24,749 nt of DNA from JANMAT01 sp031359995. Lineage in GTDB: Bacteria; Actinomycetota; Acidimicrobiia; Acidimicrobiales; Ilumatobacteraceae. Shown one piece after another: positions 14,901-22,276 of this stretch. Under the pieces are notes generated by a model. That model was given only the letters and a program-made list of their open reading frames with translations, was not told the origin of the DNA and ran no database searches. The position numbers and the translations under genes were made by a program. How positions within the stretch are numbered: the first letter of the stretch is position 1; each line of letters starts with the position of its first letter. The stretch covers positions 1-24,749 of the forward strand of contig JANMAT010000024.1 in NCBI GenBank assembly GCA_031359995.1. Direction: 5' to 3'.

Positions 14901-16625
14901 CGCACCGCCACGGCGATCGCGCTGGTGAGCCCCCCGACGGCGACGACCTTCCGCACGAGCACGTCGTTCACCGCCCGGCTCACGTCGGCCGGCGTGCCCT
15001 TGGCCGGCCAGCCGGTGGTGTTCGACATCGGCGGTCAGCAGGCGCTGGCCACCACCGACGCCTCGGGCGTGGCCACGGCGAGCATCAGCCCGGTGGTGAC
15101 CCCTGGCCCGTACACCGTGCAGGCCAGCTTCCGCGGTGCCGCCGGGTTGCAGGCGTCGTCGGCGGCGGCGCCGTTCACGGTGGACCGCTCGGCCACCGCG
15201 GTGCTGCTCACCCCGGCGGCGTCGACGGTGTCGCTCGGGCAGACCACGCCGGTCGTGGCCCGGTTGCAGGACGCCGCCGGCAACGGCCTGGGCGGCAAGC
15301 CGGTCGCCTTCGTCGTGAGCACCACCGGACCGTCGCCCACCATCGTGGACGTCCGCTTCGTGCGGGCCGACAACGTGGGCGGCGCCCGCCTGGGCACCCT
15401 CGGTCTCGGCTACGGCACCTACACCGTCGACGCCTGGTTCGACGGGCACATCCCCCTCGGCGGTGGCCGCTTCCTCGACCTCGACGACGACACGTACACC
15501 GCGTCGCGAGCGACCGCACCGGTCACGGTGACCATCGCCGACACGACCAGGCCGGTCATCACCGCCAGCGCCACCGCGGGCGGGCTGGCCTACGCGGCCG
15601 GCACGTACGCGAACAAGGACGTGACCGTCGCGTTCACCTGTGACGACGGCCCCACAGGCAGCGGCATCGCCAGCTGCGGGCCCACCCAGATCGTGGCGGC
15701 CGAGGGCACCACCGCCGCGGTCACCGGCACCGCGGTCGACGGCGCCGGCAACACCCAGACGGCCACGTTCGGGCCGATCCGCATCGACCGCACCGGGCCC
15801 ACCATCGTCATCACCACGCCGACGGCCGGCGCCACCTACAAGCAGAGCAGCGTCGTCACCGCCGCGTACGCGTGCACCGACGCCGGCGCCGGGCCGGGCC
15901 CGTGCACCGGGCCCGTCGCCAACGGTGCCCGCGTCGACACCACCACGCTCGGCCTGAAGTCGTTCACGGTGAACGCCACCGACGCCCTCGGCAACACCTC
16001 GGTCAGCACCGTCACCTACACCGTGGTGGTCGCCAACGCCGCGCCGGTGGTGAAGGCCGACATGGGTGTGGCCGGGCTCGAGGAGATCGGCTTCCAGACC
16101 AACGTGGTGGCCCTCGTCGGGTCGTTCGCCGACCCCGACGGCCCCGGGCCCTACACCGCCGCGGTGCGGTGGTCGGCCGGTGCGGCGTTCACGCAGCTCA
16201 TCCTGAACAACAACTCGCAGTTCGTGGCGGCGTTCATCTACCCGTCGGCCGGTGCCCGCACCGTCACGGTGCGGGTGTGCGACGCCGCCAACGTGTGCGG
16301 CACCGACGACGTGACGGTGCGCAGCGGGGTCACGACCAAGGTCATCCCGGTGAAGCAGTGCGTGCTCGACCGAGGTGCCGCCGCCAACCCGCGCTACGCC
16401 GCCCGCTTCGGCTACACGAACCCGGCGACGTTCCCGATCGCCATCCCGATCCTGCCGGCCACCGAGAACTTCGTGACACCCAACCCGGCCGGCCGCGGCC
16501 AGCCCCAGGTGTTCCTGCCCGGCACGAACCGCACCGGGTTCTCGGCCGACTTCAACAGCGGCACGGTGAGCTGGAAGCTGAACGGCACCACCGTGTCGCT
16601 GACCACCGCGTCGCTACGCTGCTGA
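8964..16625 (+). CDS. Giant secreted protein: beta-helix, FLPSG repeats in a PPC-like domain, C25 peptidase, Ig/PKD domains
   Basis: This is a 2553-residue exported protein. Its signal peptide has an Arg-rich n-region, a long core and A-F-A cleavage at about residue 45. Two beta-helix modules follow. The first opens with S-S-G-D-S-G-A-G-S-L-R-A-A-L and carries repeated N-V-I-S-G-N turns. The second (from about 577) opens with a CSLREA-like T-V-N-D-T-G-D...C-T-L-R-A-A-I-A-E-A-N. A PPC-like beta domain (about 973-1225) is interrupted at 1052-1166 by 23 pentapeptides, mostly FLPSG. Residues about 1250-1666 resemble gingipain-type C25 peptidases (clan CD), with probable catalytic His1514 (T-G-H-F) and Cys1551 (L-G-C-H-S-G). 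Fn3/Ig-like domains (about 1863-2350), a PKD-like domain and a Cys-bracketed C-terminal domain with A-A-R-F-G-Y-T-N complete it. There is no LPXTG motif or membrane anchor. The substrate is unknown. The cyclase gene follows after 25 nt. Confidence 0.88.
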   Translation: MGERQASGRAAQRRLSRAARNVALAALSTAAVTVGLVLPAPPAFAATTFVVTSSGDSGAGSLRAALLAANTTPNGTSGPDRITFAIPGAGVREIRLATPLPAVTDAVVIDGFTQPGSTPNTLAVGSDAVRLVALLGDFMSTNGPGLDLKNATGSTVSGLIVDGFTSRAVVTGPGTKLTGNFIGDDPTTTTSKRNGVGVYVDHGPSVRIGDVTPAGRNVISGNGIGVEVEESTGTVIVNSYVGTDAAGAAAVPNGDGIRLGEETRSTQIGGTDPLGGNVISGNTGKGIRISGTSATNTNIRNNAIGTNAGGLIAVPNEDGVFIGNGSITRPVLDTLIGDGTTAGRNVISGNRGEGIAIWGASGRTVIRGNHIGVGRDAVTPLGNDLAAVAEKFGGIVIRNFSNDNVIGGNNPSDGNVIATNGGDGVIAFSGTGNRIVGNRMFDNVGFGIHLSEGETNDPGDIDGAGKANRLQNFPVIGLARIINGTLVVDYSLDTSVGASDTPIQIDVYVADASGEGKTFVARTELATAGGSASAVLGAAATLGVTAGDRLVATATDAKGNTSMFSAAADVFESDGTVTLTVNDTGDTADATPGNGVCATATGTCTLRAAIAEANVLIGNDIIDFALPVGGVRTITLQSALPPIVQSLVIDGTTQTGASCAGGPGGALVQLDANGVATAIDASAPGVALTLRGLVVNDYAANGVVANDARIECNIIGADATGTATVRTATGAGVVLGANSSLGGPSPSQRNLIAGNQAYHVDLTGSASTVQGNFLGTDLSGTVALGTGVLAGVRIGGANDTLIGGAGAGEGNRIVGAAVGVLAQAEPAGTGNRIRGNTIAGSSTLGIDLGGDGVTLNHLGVAPGPNRYQNFPVLSVALSNAATTRVAGRVDGTADVAYDIDVFANTACHATFFGEGRQYLGTFRVTADANGLVSFDQTLPGGVAEPGGIAATATNVVTGDTSELSYCRPVASPNVTWVGAQQVASSATQYITDNLQEKWFKFSVQPGETVKVQLTARPGSAVSLHRDPHPIYDALTQPANSAVLSAEAADTAFLPSGFLPSGFLPSGFLPSGFLPSGFLPSGFLPSGFLPSGALPSGALPSGFLPSGFLPSGFLPSGFLPSGFLPSGFLPSGFLPSGFLPSGSLPTVSLPSGFLPSGFLPSGFLPAGSTDAYSSAARRSLLGISMDPAAAVQTIERNTYDLNEDLYVRVVGPLDLVTPFHLTVTVTGGVCGTVESIATGSSVNGAALTDTGRKTVIVTDTSRLVGTTAEKATALADLQRLAARADVVGVIVDLADTATYPRVAAANAQADANPACPSAKNIVADEIKHVIDAYRAANTPPTGRSSVAYIVLAGGAEVIPFHQTQDVAGLAAEKEYVAPVAPSTPSDAGLRSNLVKGQDFYGSQLDLSIAGRTLAVPGLAVGRLVDGAADVSAAVTTYINADGVVTPRSSVTTGYDFVGDAAAAIATEMTNGIGVTSDTLIQPPGEAPTGPNAWTADQLRAKLFGPNTDVVTLTGHFSAGDLVAADYTTTLTSAELSRTTADLTNAIVLALGCHSGFSIPDTDVLNGASPDPDWAKAFLRKGAATFVAATGYAYGDTELTEYGEKLFLQLARQMRTGTGPIAMGDALVAAKRAYLASTAQVTGIDEKTVVEMTLYGLPMMKVNMPGTRLTVAGTPSAITTAPAPVAAGPGAGYGLTSTTARINPTLTERTKALANLGADAATNPTIATTYFEGRDGVVANPFEPLQPKQIDDVSVSGQVLRGVAFRGGTYTDHNGITPLTAAPTTETSRAHTSFTADVFYPNQIWSPNFYDAVDGGATRLVSVPGQFQSGGVGSTTGTLRTYGNVDLALFYLPADWTAAGAPATVKAAAVSAAPVVYGARATVNGTQLTFSVNVQADSSAGVQSVWVLYTGLTGSPLHGRWAPLDLTPAPGDPTTWSGTLDLGTAAASSVRFMVQAVNGAGLATLATNEGAYYSLDNSTAARTATAIALVSPPTATTFRTSTSFTARLTSAGVPLAGQPVVFDIGGQQALATTDASGVATASISPVVTPGPYTVQASFRGAAGLQASSAAAPFTVDRSATAVLLTPAASTVSLGQTTPVVARLQDAAGNGLGGKPVAFVVSTTGPSPTIVDVRFVRADNVGGARLGTLGLGYGTYTVDAWFDGHIPLGGGRFLDLDDDTYTASRATAPVTVTIADTTRPVITASATAGGLAYAAGTYANKDVTVAFTCDDGPTGSGIASCGPTQIVAAEGTTAAVTGTAVDGAGNTQTATFGPIRIDRTGPTIVITTPTAGATYKQSSVVTAAYACTDAGAGPGPCTGPVANGARVDTTTLGLKSFTVNATDALGNTSVSTVTYTVVVANAAPVVKADMGVAGLEEIGFQTNVVALVGSFADPDGPGPYTAAVRWSAGAAFTQLILNNNSQFVAAFIYPSAGARTVTVRVCDAANVCGTDDVTVRSGVTTKVIPVKQCVLDRGAAANPRYAARFGYTNPATFPIAIPILPATENFVTPNPAGRGQPQVFLPGTNRTGFSADFNSGTVSWKLNGTTVSLTTASLRC
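12117..12461 (+). repeat. 23 tandem 15-bp units encoding FLPSG-type pentapeptides
   Basis: 345 bases hold exactly 23 in-frame units: eight FLPSG, two ALPSG, eight FLPSG, SLPTV, SLPSG, two FLPSG and a final FLPAG. The protein repeat is nearly perfect while the DNA has drifted synonymously: Ser alternates AGC/TCG and Leu uses CTG, CTC, CTT and the otherwise rare CTA (12195, 12210). This indicates selection on the peptide and not a recent slippage expansion. Confidence 0.97.
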
Positions 16626-16650
16626 GTGCCGTGGAACACTGGCCGGCGAC

Positions 16651-19600
16651 GTGACCGAGTCGCTGCTCGCCTACATCCCGACCGATCGGCGCCACGCCCT
16701 GGCGCGGGGCGCCGATCTGCCGCGACGCACCACGGGGGCCGCGCTCTTCGCCGACATCTCGGGCTTCACCCCGCTCACCGAGGCGCTCGTGGGCGCCTTC
16801 GGCCCGCAGCGCGGGGCCGAGGAGCTGCTCGTGCAGCTCAACCGCATCTACGACGCGCTGGTCGCCGAGGTCGACGACTACCGCGGCAGCGTGCTGGCGT
16901 TCAGCGGCGACGCCATCACGTGCTGGTTCGACCGCTCGGGTGACGGCGGCTGGAACGGCGACGCCCCGTCGCCGGTGCGACGGGCCACCACGTGCGCGCT
17001 GGCCATGCAACGGGTCATGGCCCGGTTCGCCTCCATCGAGATCCCGGGTGGCGATCCGGTGGCCGTGGCGGTGAAGGTGGCGGTGGCCGCCGGGCCCGTC
17101 GTGCGCTTCGTGGTGGGCGATCCGGCCATCCAGTCGATCGACGCCCTCGCGGGCGAGACGCTGCAACGGCTGGCCGCCGCCGAGCACCGGGCCGAGCGGG
17201 GCGAGGTGGTGCTCGACCGCTCCGCCGTCACCGAGCTCGCCGAGCCCGACAACCTCGTGGCCTGGCGCAACGACGACGAGACCGGCGAGCGGTTCGCCGT
17301 GGTCGCCGGCGTCAGCGTCGCCGCGCCGCCCGACCCGTGGCCGGTGCTGGCGCTCGACGCCCTGGGCGACGACGCGACCCGACGGTGGCTGCTCCCGCCC
17401 GTCGCGAACCGGTTGACGACCGGCATGGGCGAGTTCCTCACCGAGCTGCGACCCGCCGTCGCGCTGTTCCTGCGCTTCACCGGCATCGACTACGACGGCG
17501 ACGACGACGCGGGCGCCAAGCTCGACGCCTACATCCGGGCGGTGCAGGTGATCCTCGCCCGCTTCGAGAGCTACGTGCTGCAGCTGACCATCGGCGACAA
17601 GGGCAGCTACCTCTACACCGCGTTCGGCGCACCCATCGCCCACGAGGACGACGCCGTGCGCGCCGTCACCGCCGCCCTCGAGATCCGCGCCCTCGATCTG
17701 GCCGGCATCGACGCGATCCAGATAGGCGTGGCCCAGGGTCGCATGCGAACCGGCGCCTATGGGGGCGTCACCCGCCGCACGTACGGCGTGCTCGGTGACG
17801 ACGTGAACATCTCGGCCCGGCTCATGCAGCACGCGGCGCCGAACGACGTGCTCGTGGAGCAGGCGGTGCGCCGGTCCACCCTCGACGACTTCCTGTGGGA
17901 CGACGTCGCGCCCATCGCGGCGAAGGGCAAGACCCAGCCGGTGGCCGCCACCCGCCTGGTGGGCGCCCGCCCGCGCGATTCGGTGCGCCTGCACGAACCG
18001 CACTACGCCCTGCAGATGGTGGGCCGGCGCGACGAGCTCGCCCTGTTCCAGGAACGGCTCGACCGCGCCCGCGCCGGGCAGGGTCAGCTGGTCGGTGTCG
18101 TCGCCGAGGCGGGCATGGGCAAGTCGCGCCTCATCGCCGAGGTGATCGCCAGCGCCCGCGGCAGTGGCGTGGTCGGCTACGGCGGCGAGTGCCAGTCGTA
18201 CGGGGTGAACGCGCCGTACCTGGTGTGGCAGAACATCTGGCGCACGTTCTTCGGGCTCGACGCCGCCGCCGGCGCGGCCGAGCAGATCGGGCGGGTCGAG
18301 ACCGTGCTGGGCGACATCGATGCCGCCCTCGTGGAGCGCCTGCCGTTGCTCGGGCCGGTGCTGAACCTGACGATCCCCGACACCGCGCTCACCGAGACCT
18401 TCGACGCCAACCTGCGCAAGGCTTCGCTCGAGTCGCTGCTCGTCGACTGCCTGAGGGCGCGGGTGCGCGTGCACCCACTGCTGCTCGTGCTCGAGGACTG
18501 CCACTGGCTCGACCCGCTGTCGCGGGACCTGCTCGAGGTGCTCGCCCTCGCGGCCGTCGACCTGCCGGTGCTCATCGTGTGCGCGTACCGTCCCGCGCTC
18601 GACGCCGTCGTCGGTGTGCCCCGGGTGGACCACCTGCCCCACTTCACCGGGATCGCCCTCGGCGACCTGCCCCTCGCCGACGTCGAGCAGCTCGTGCGGG
18701 CCAAGCTCGACCAGGTGTACCGCGGCACCCTGCACCCGAGCCCCGAGCTGGTCACCGAGCTCAGCGCTCGGGGCCAGGGCAACCCGTTCTACATCGAAGA
18801 GCTCCTGAACTACCTGAACGACCGCGAGATCGATCCGACGCAACCCGGGGTGCTGGCCCACATCGATCTCCCCGACAGCCTCTACAGCCTCATCCTCGGC
18901 CGCATCGACCGGCTCACCGACAACCAGCAGACGCTGATCAAGATCGCCAGTGTCATCGGCCGCTTGTTCCCCGTCGCGATGCTGTGGGGCGTCCACCCGT
19001 CCCAGCCCGAGCGCGACCGGCTGCTCGACGACCTGAGCACCCTCAACCGGCTCGACCTCACCGCGCTCGACTCACCCGAGCCCGAGCTCACCTACCTGTT
19101 CAAGCACGTGCTCACCCAGGAGGTCGCGTACGAGACGCTGGCCTTCGCCACCCGCGCTCGGCTCCACGGCCAGATCGGCGCGTTCATCGAACAGCGCCAC
19201 GCGGACACCATCGAGCAGCAGCTCGACTTCCTGGCCCACCACTACGACCGCAGCGAGGACCTCGACAAGCGCCGCCAGTACCTGCGGCGCGCCGGCGAGG
19301 CGGCCCGCGCCGCCTCGGCCAACGTGTCGGCCATCAGCTACTTCGAGCGCGTGCTGCCCTTGCTCGACGGGCGCGAGCGGGTGGAGGTGCTGCTGCTGCT
19401 CGGCCAGGTGCACGAGCTCGTGGGCGACTGGCACGCGGCGGGCGCCATCGACCGTGAGGCCCTCGACCTGGCCCGGTTGCTCAGCGACGAGCACGGCCGG
19501 GCCACCGCCGAACAGGCCCTCGGGTGGCTGGAGCGCAAGCAGGGCGACTACGCCGCGGCCACGTCGTGGATGGCGCTGGCCCGGGCCACGTTCGAGCGCA

Positions 19601-20490
19601 TCGGCAACCTGGCGGGCGTGAGCCACGTGCTGGCCGACATCGGCGAGGTCCACCGCCTGCAGGGCAGCTACGGCCGCGCCCGCGTCTACTACGACCAGAG
19701 CCTCGGCCTGGCCGGCACGCTGTCCGATGCCGAGGAGCGCGCCCGGGCCCGCGCCCACGCCCTGCGCGGTGCCGGCACGGTGGCCGCCTACCAAGGCGAC
19801 TACGTGGAGGCCCGCCGCCTGAACGAGGAGAGCCTCCAGATACGGCGCACGCTCAACGACAAGCCCGGCGTGGCCGTGCTGCTCAACAACCTCGCCATCC
19901 TCGCCCGCTTCCAGCACGACCTGGTCGCCGCGCGCGCCATGAACGACGAGAGCCTGGCGCTGTCACGCGAGCTGGGCGACCGCTGGGCGCTGGGGCAGCT
20001 GCTCAACAACCAGGCGTGCGTCGCCGCCGACCAGGGCGACCACCCCGAGGCCCGGGCCCTGTTGCACGAGAGCCTGGCCATCCGCCGCCAGCTCGGCGAC
20101 CGTGCCGGGTTGGCCCTGTCGCTCAACACGCTGGCCGACGTCGTCATCGACGAGGGCGACCACCACAGCGCCCGACCGCTGCTGCAGGAGAGCATGGCCA
20201 TCAACCGTGAGCTCGGCGACCAGACCGCCATCTGCTACCTGATCGAGGACTACGCCGGTGTCGCCGCGGCAGAGGACCGGCCGGCGTCGGCCCTGCAGCT
20301 GGCCGGGTTCGCCGCCGCGCTGCGCGACGCGATCGGCGCGCCGTTGCCGCCGGGCGAGGCGGCGCGGGTCGAGCGCATGATCGCCCCGGCGCGCAACGCC
20401 CTCACCGAGCGGGTGGCCGACGCGGCGTGGAACGCCGGCCGTCGCCTCGGCCTCGACCTGGACGTGGCCGCCATCCTGGAAGTGGCCTGA
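16651..20490 (+). CDS. Tandem class III nucleotidyl cyclase - AAA ATPase - TPR protein
   Basis: This 1279-residue, probably cytoplasmic protein starts at the GTG at 16651. Cyclase homology domain 1 (about 28-225) has both metal-binding aspartates, Asp35 (F-A-D-I-S-G-F-T) and Asp87 (F-S-G-D-A). Domain 2 (about 265-440) lacks the first aspartate (L-F-L-R-F-T-G) but has Lys317 (G-D-K-G-S), Thr377, Asn386 and Arg390 (T-Y-G-V-L-G-D-D-V-N-I-S-A-R). The two halves are therefore complementary, as in mammalian soluble adenylyl cyclase, and should form one ATP-to-cAMP site. An AAA/STAND-type ATPase follows (Walker A A-G-M-G-K-S, Lys491; Walker B L-L-L-V-L-E-D, Asp616). From about 890 there are roughly eight TPR-like repeats. 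It lies 25 nt behind the giant gene and probably shares its transcript. cAMP specificity is inferred. Confidence 0.92.
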   Translation: MTESLLAYIPTDRRHALARGADLPRRTTGAALFADISGFTPLTEALVGAFGPQRGAEELLVQLNRIYDALVAEVDDYRGSVLAFSGDAITCWFDRSGDGGWNGDAPSPVRRATTCALAMQRVMARFASIEIPGGDPVAVAVKVAVAAGPVVRFVVGDPAIQSIDALAGETLQRLAAAEHRAERGEVVLDRSAVTELAEPDNLVAWRNDDETGERFAVVAGVSVAAPPDPWPVLALDALGDDATRRWLLPPVANRLTTGMGEFLTELRPAVALFLRFTGIDYDGDDDAGAKLDAYIRAVQVILARFESYVLQLTIGDKGSYLYTAFGAPIAHEDDAVRAVTAALEIRALDLAGIDAIQIGVAQGRMRTGAYGGVTRRTYGVLGDDVNISARLMQHAAPNDVLVEQAVRRSTLDDFLWDDVAPIAAKGKTQPVAATRLVGARPRDSVRLHEPHYALQMVGRRDELALFQERLDRARAGQGQLVGVVAEAGMGKSRLIAEVIASARGSGVVGYGGECQSYGVNAPYLVWQNIWRTFFGLDAAAGAAEQIGRVETVLGDIDAALVERLPLLGPVLNLTIPDTALTETFDANLRKASLESLLVDCLRARVRVHPLLLVLEDCHWLDPLSRDLLEVLALAAVDLPVLIVCAYRPALDAVVGVPRVDHLPHFTGIALGDLPLADVEQLVRAKLDQVYRGTLHPSPELVTELSARGQGNPFYIEELLNYLNDREIDPTQPGVLAHIDLPDSLYSLILGRIDRLTDNQQTLIKIASVIGRLFPVAMLWGVHPSQPERDRLLDDLSTLNRLDLTALDSPEPELTYLFKHVLTQEVAYETLAFATRARLHGQIGAFIEQRHADTIEQQLDFLAHHYDRSEDLDKRRQYLRRAGEAARAASANVSAISYFERVLPLLDGRERVEVLLLLGQVHELVGDWHAAGAIDREALDLARLLSDEHGRATAEQALGWLERKQGDYAAATSWMALARATFERIGNLAGVSHVLADIGEVHRLQGSYGRARVYYDQSLGLAGTLSDAEERARARAHALRGAGTVAAYQGDYVEARRLNEESLQIRRTLNDKPGVAVLLNNLAILARFQHDLVAARAMNDESLALSRELGDRWALGQLLNNQACVAADQGDHPEARALLHESLAIRRQLGDRAGLALSLNTLADVVIDEGDHHSARPLLQESMAINRELGDQTAICYLIEDYAGVAAAEDRPASALQLAGFAAALRDAIGAPLPPGEAARVERMIAPARNALTERVADAAWNAGRRLGLDLDVAAILEVA

Positions 20491-20498
20491 ACGGCGAC

Positions 20499-20510
20499 GC
20501 CGGCGCCGGC
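20499..20510. terminator. Possible bidirectional terminator between convergent genes
   Basis: GCCGGCGCCGGC is a perfect 12-bp palindrome in the 24-nt gap between the stop codons of the cyclase and the cyclic-nucleotide-binding gene. It has no T-run. The position suits a shared terminator, but such GC palindromes can arise by chance at this base composition. Confidence 0.3.
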
Positions 20511-20514
20511 TCGC

Positions 20515-20943
20515 TCAGTCGTGCGGACGGTTCGAGGCGCGCAGGCGCTTGGCCAGCACCTCGATGAGGTGCACCGCGATCGACGGCTCCTCGAGCAGGA
20601 TCGGGCGGAAGTTCCACGACGCCAGGCTGGCCAGCACCAGATCGCTGGTGGCCACCACCGTGGCCGAGCGCGGCCCGCCGTCGAGCAGGCTCATCTCGCC
20701 GAAGTGGTCGCCGGCCGTGAAGTCGGCGACGGGCCGGCCGTCGATCTCGGCGCGGGCGGTTCCCTCGACCACGACGTACATGCGGCCGGTGTTGCCGTCT
20801 GTGTCCTCTTCCAGGACCGTGGCACCGCTGTGGTAGGTGTGCTCCTTCATGCTGCGCGAGATCATCGTGAGGGACTTCTTGGGCAGCCCCTGGAACATCT
20901 CCAACTTGCCGATGACGCTCGCCCACTCATCGTCGGACTTCAC
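20515..20943 (-). CDS. Stand-alone cyclic-nucleotide-binding domain protein, 142 aa
   Basis: The protein is essentially one cyclic-nucleotide-binding domain: a short N-terminal helix bundle (W-A-S-V-I-G-K-L-E-M-F-Q-G-L), a beta-roll (about 35-115) and a C-terminal helix. The phosphate-binding cassette F-G-E-M-S-L-L-D-G-G-P-R-S-A-T has the glutamate that contacts the ribose and the arginine that contacts the cyclic phosphate, so it should bind cAMP or cGMP. There is no helix-turn-helix, kinase or channel segment, so it would act by binding a partner. The GTG at 20943 is preceded by AGGGGGA. It converges on the cyclase gene, a likely source of its ligand. Confidence 0.9.
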   Translation of the reverse strand: MKSDDEWASVIGKLEMFQGLPKKSLTMISRSMKEHTYHSGATVLEEDTDGNTGRMYVVVEGTARAEIDGRPVADFTAGDHFGEMSLLDGGPRSATVVATSDLVLASLASWNFRPILLEEPSIAVHLIEVLAKRLRASNRPHD

Positions 20944-20993
20944 ACGTTCCCCCTCGTCTGCCGCGCCCCTCGGCGCATCCCCCCAACCGTAGC

Positions 20994-21029
20994 GGGCGCT
21001 GTCAACGGCCGCGGCCGTTGCCTGCGCCC
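20994..21029 (-). terminator. Long stem-loop after the CoA-transferase gene
   Basis: The 18-bp perfect palindrome CAACGGCCGCGGCCGTTG (21003-21020) is flanked by outer arms GGGCGC (20994-20999) and GCGCCC (21024-21029). The structure abuts the CoA-transferase stop codon (21032-21030). It has no U-run. It lies 51 nt upstream of the cyclic-nucleotide-binding gene, so an operator role is the alternative. Confidence 0.5.
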
Positions 21030-22265
21030 TCACGCCCGCGGCGCCCGCCGCCACTCGGGCACGCGGTCCGACAGCACGCCGTCGGCCACGAGAGCGTCGA
21101 TGCGCTCGTCGGTCAGGCCGAGCAGCCCGCGCAGCACCTCGCGGTTGTGCTCGCCCCGGAAGCCGAGCGTCGGGATCACCCCGCTGTCGGCGTGGCTGAA
21201 GCGCCACGGCGCCTGGGGCACCACGACCTCGTCGCCGGCGCCCACCGGCACCACCACGAACGCACCGCGCTCGGCGGCCCACGCCGACGCCGCCAGCTCG
21301 GGCACGGTGCTCACGTCGGCGACCATCAGATCGGTGCGGCCGATGACAGCCACGAGCGCCTCGGGCGAGTCGAGCCGGGCCACCCACCGGCCGATGCCGG
21401 CCTCGAGCGCGGCGCGTTGTTCCACGCGACCCTCGGTGGTGGCAAAGCGCGGATCGGCGGCCCACTCGGCCTGCGGGAAGGCCGCACACCACACGGCGTA
21501 CCCGGCGTCGGTGGCGCCGTCGAGGGTGATGCTCACGTGACGACCGTTCGCCAGACGGAAGACCGGTGACCAGTTCTGCCCCGCCCGGAAGCCGACCTCG
21601 GGCTCGACCCCCGAGAGCTCGATGCTGGCCAGGTCGTTGGCCATGAGCGTCGACTCGGCCATCGACACCTCCACGGCCTGGCCGCGCCCGGTGCGATCGC
21701 GCATGTGCACCGCGGCGAGCAGCGCGGCCAGCGCGTGCAGGCCGCCGTACACGTCGGCGTGCGGCATCGGGTCGTTGCGCGGCTCGTCGGGCGTGCCCCG
21801 GCGGCGGGCCACCATCTCGGTCACCCCGGTCTCGGCGTGGATCACCGACGCGTAGGCGCCGTGACCCGAGCGCGAGTTGTCATGGCCCCACCCGCTGATC
21901 GACGCCACGATGATGCGCGGGTTGCGCGTCGCCATCGCCTGGTAGCTCAGGCCGAGCCGGGCCATGACGCCGGGCCGGTAGTTCTCCAGCACGATGTCGG
22001 CCTTGTCGACCATGGCCAGCAGCAGGTCACGCCCGGCCGGCGTGGCCAGATCGATCGACACACATCGCTTCCCCGCGTTGTACTGCGCGTAGTACACGGC
22101 CATGCCGCCCACGCGCGGCACGATCGAGCGGGTCAGGTCGCCGTCGGGCGGCTCGATCTTGATGACGTCGGCGCCGAGGTCGGCCAGCAGCCGGCTGGCG
22201 ATGGGGCCCGACAGCGCACGCGTCAGATCGAGCACCAGGAGATCGGAGAGCGGGCGGTCGGCCAC
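21030..22265 (-). CDS. CaiB/BaiF family (class III) CoA-transferase
   Basis: This 411-residue cytoplasmic enzyme moves CoA between carboxylic acids. The N-terminus (V-L-D-L-T-R-A-L-S-G-P, then L-A-D-L-G-A-D-V-I-K-I-E-P-P) is the family signature. It continues with Y-Y-A-Q-Y-N-A-G-K-R, E-N-Y-R-P-G-V, I-S-G-W-G, and A-D-V-Y-G-G with the probable catalytic Asp171, which forms the aspartyl-CoA anhydride. Length matches the family. The GTG at 22265 lies 11 nt after the enoyl-CoA hydratase stop, so the two are one operon. The acyl substrate cannot be told from sequence; pairing with a hydratase suggests activation and beta-oxidation-like breakdown of an unusual acid. Confidence 0.92.
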   Translation of the reverse strand: MADRPLSDLLVLDLTRALSGPIASRLLADLGADVIKIEPPDGDLTRSIVPRVGGMAVYYAQYNAGKRCVSIDLATPAGRDLLLAMVDKADIVLENYRPGVMARLGLSYQAMATRNPRIIVASISGWGHDNSRSGHGAYASVIHAETGVTEMVARRRGTPDEPRNDPMPHADVYGGLHALAALLAAVHMRDRTGRGQAVEVSMAESTLMANDLASIELSGVEPEVGFRAGQNWSPVFRLANGRHVSITLDGATDAGYAVWCAAFPQAEWAADPRFATTEGRVEQRAALEAGIGRWVARLDSPEALVAVIGRTDLMVADVSTVPELAASAWAAERGAFVVVPVGAGDEVVVPQAPWRFSHADSGVIPTLGFRGEHNREVLRGLLGLTDERIDALVADGVLSDRVPEWRRAPRA

Positions 22266-22276
22266 GGCAGCGCCGC

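Noticed and set aside
16552..18996. 814-codon minus-strand frame opposite the cyclase
   Set aside because: The plus strand encodes recognisable cyclase and ATPase motifs; the minus product has only compositional bias.
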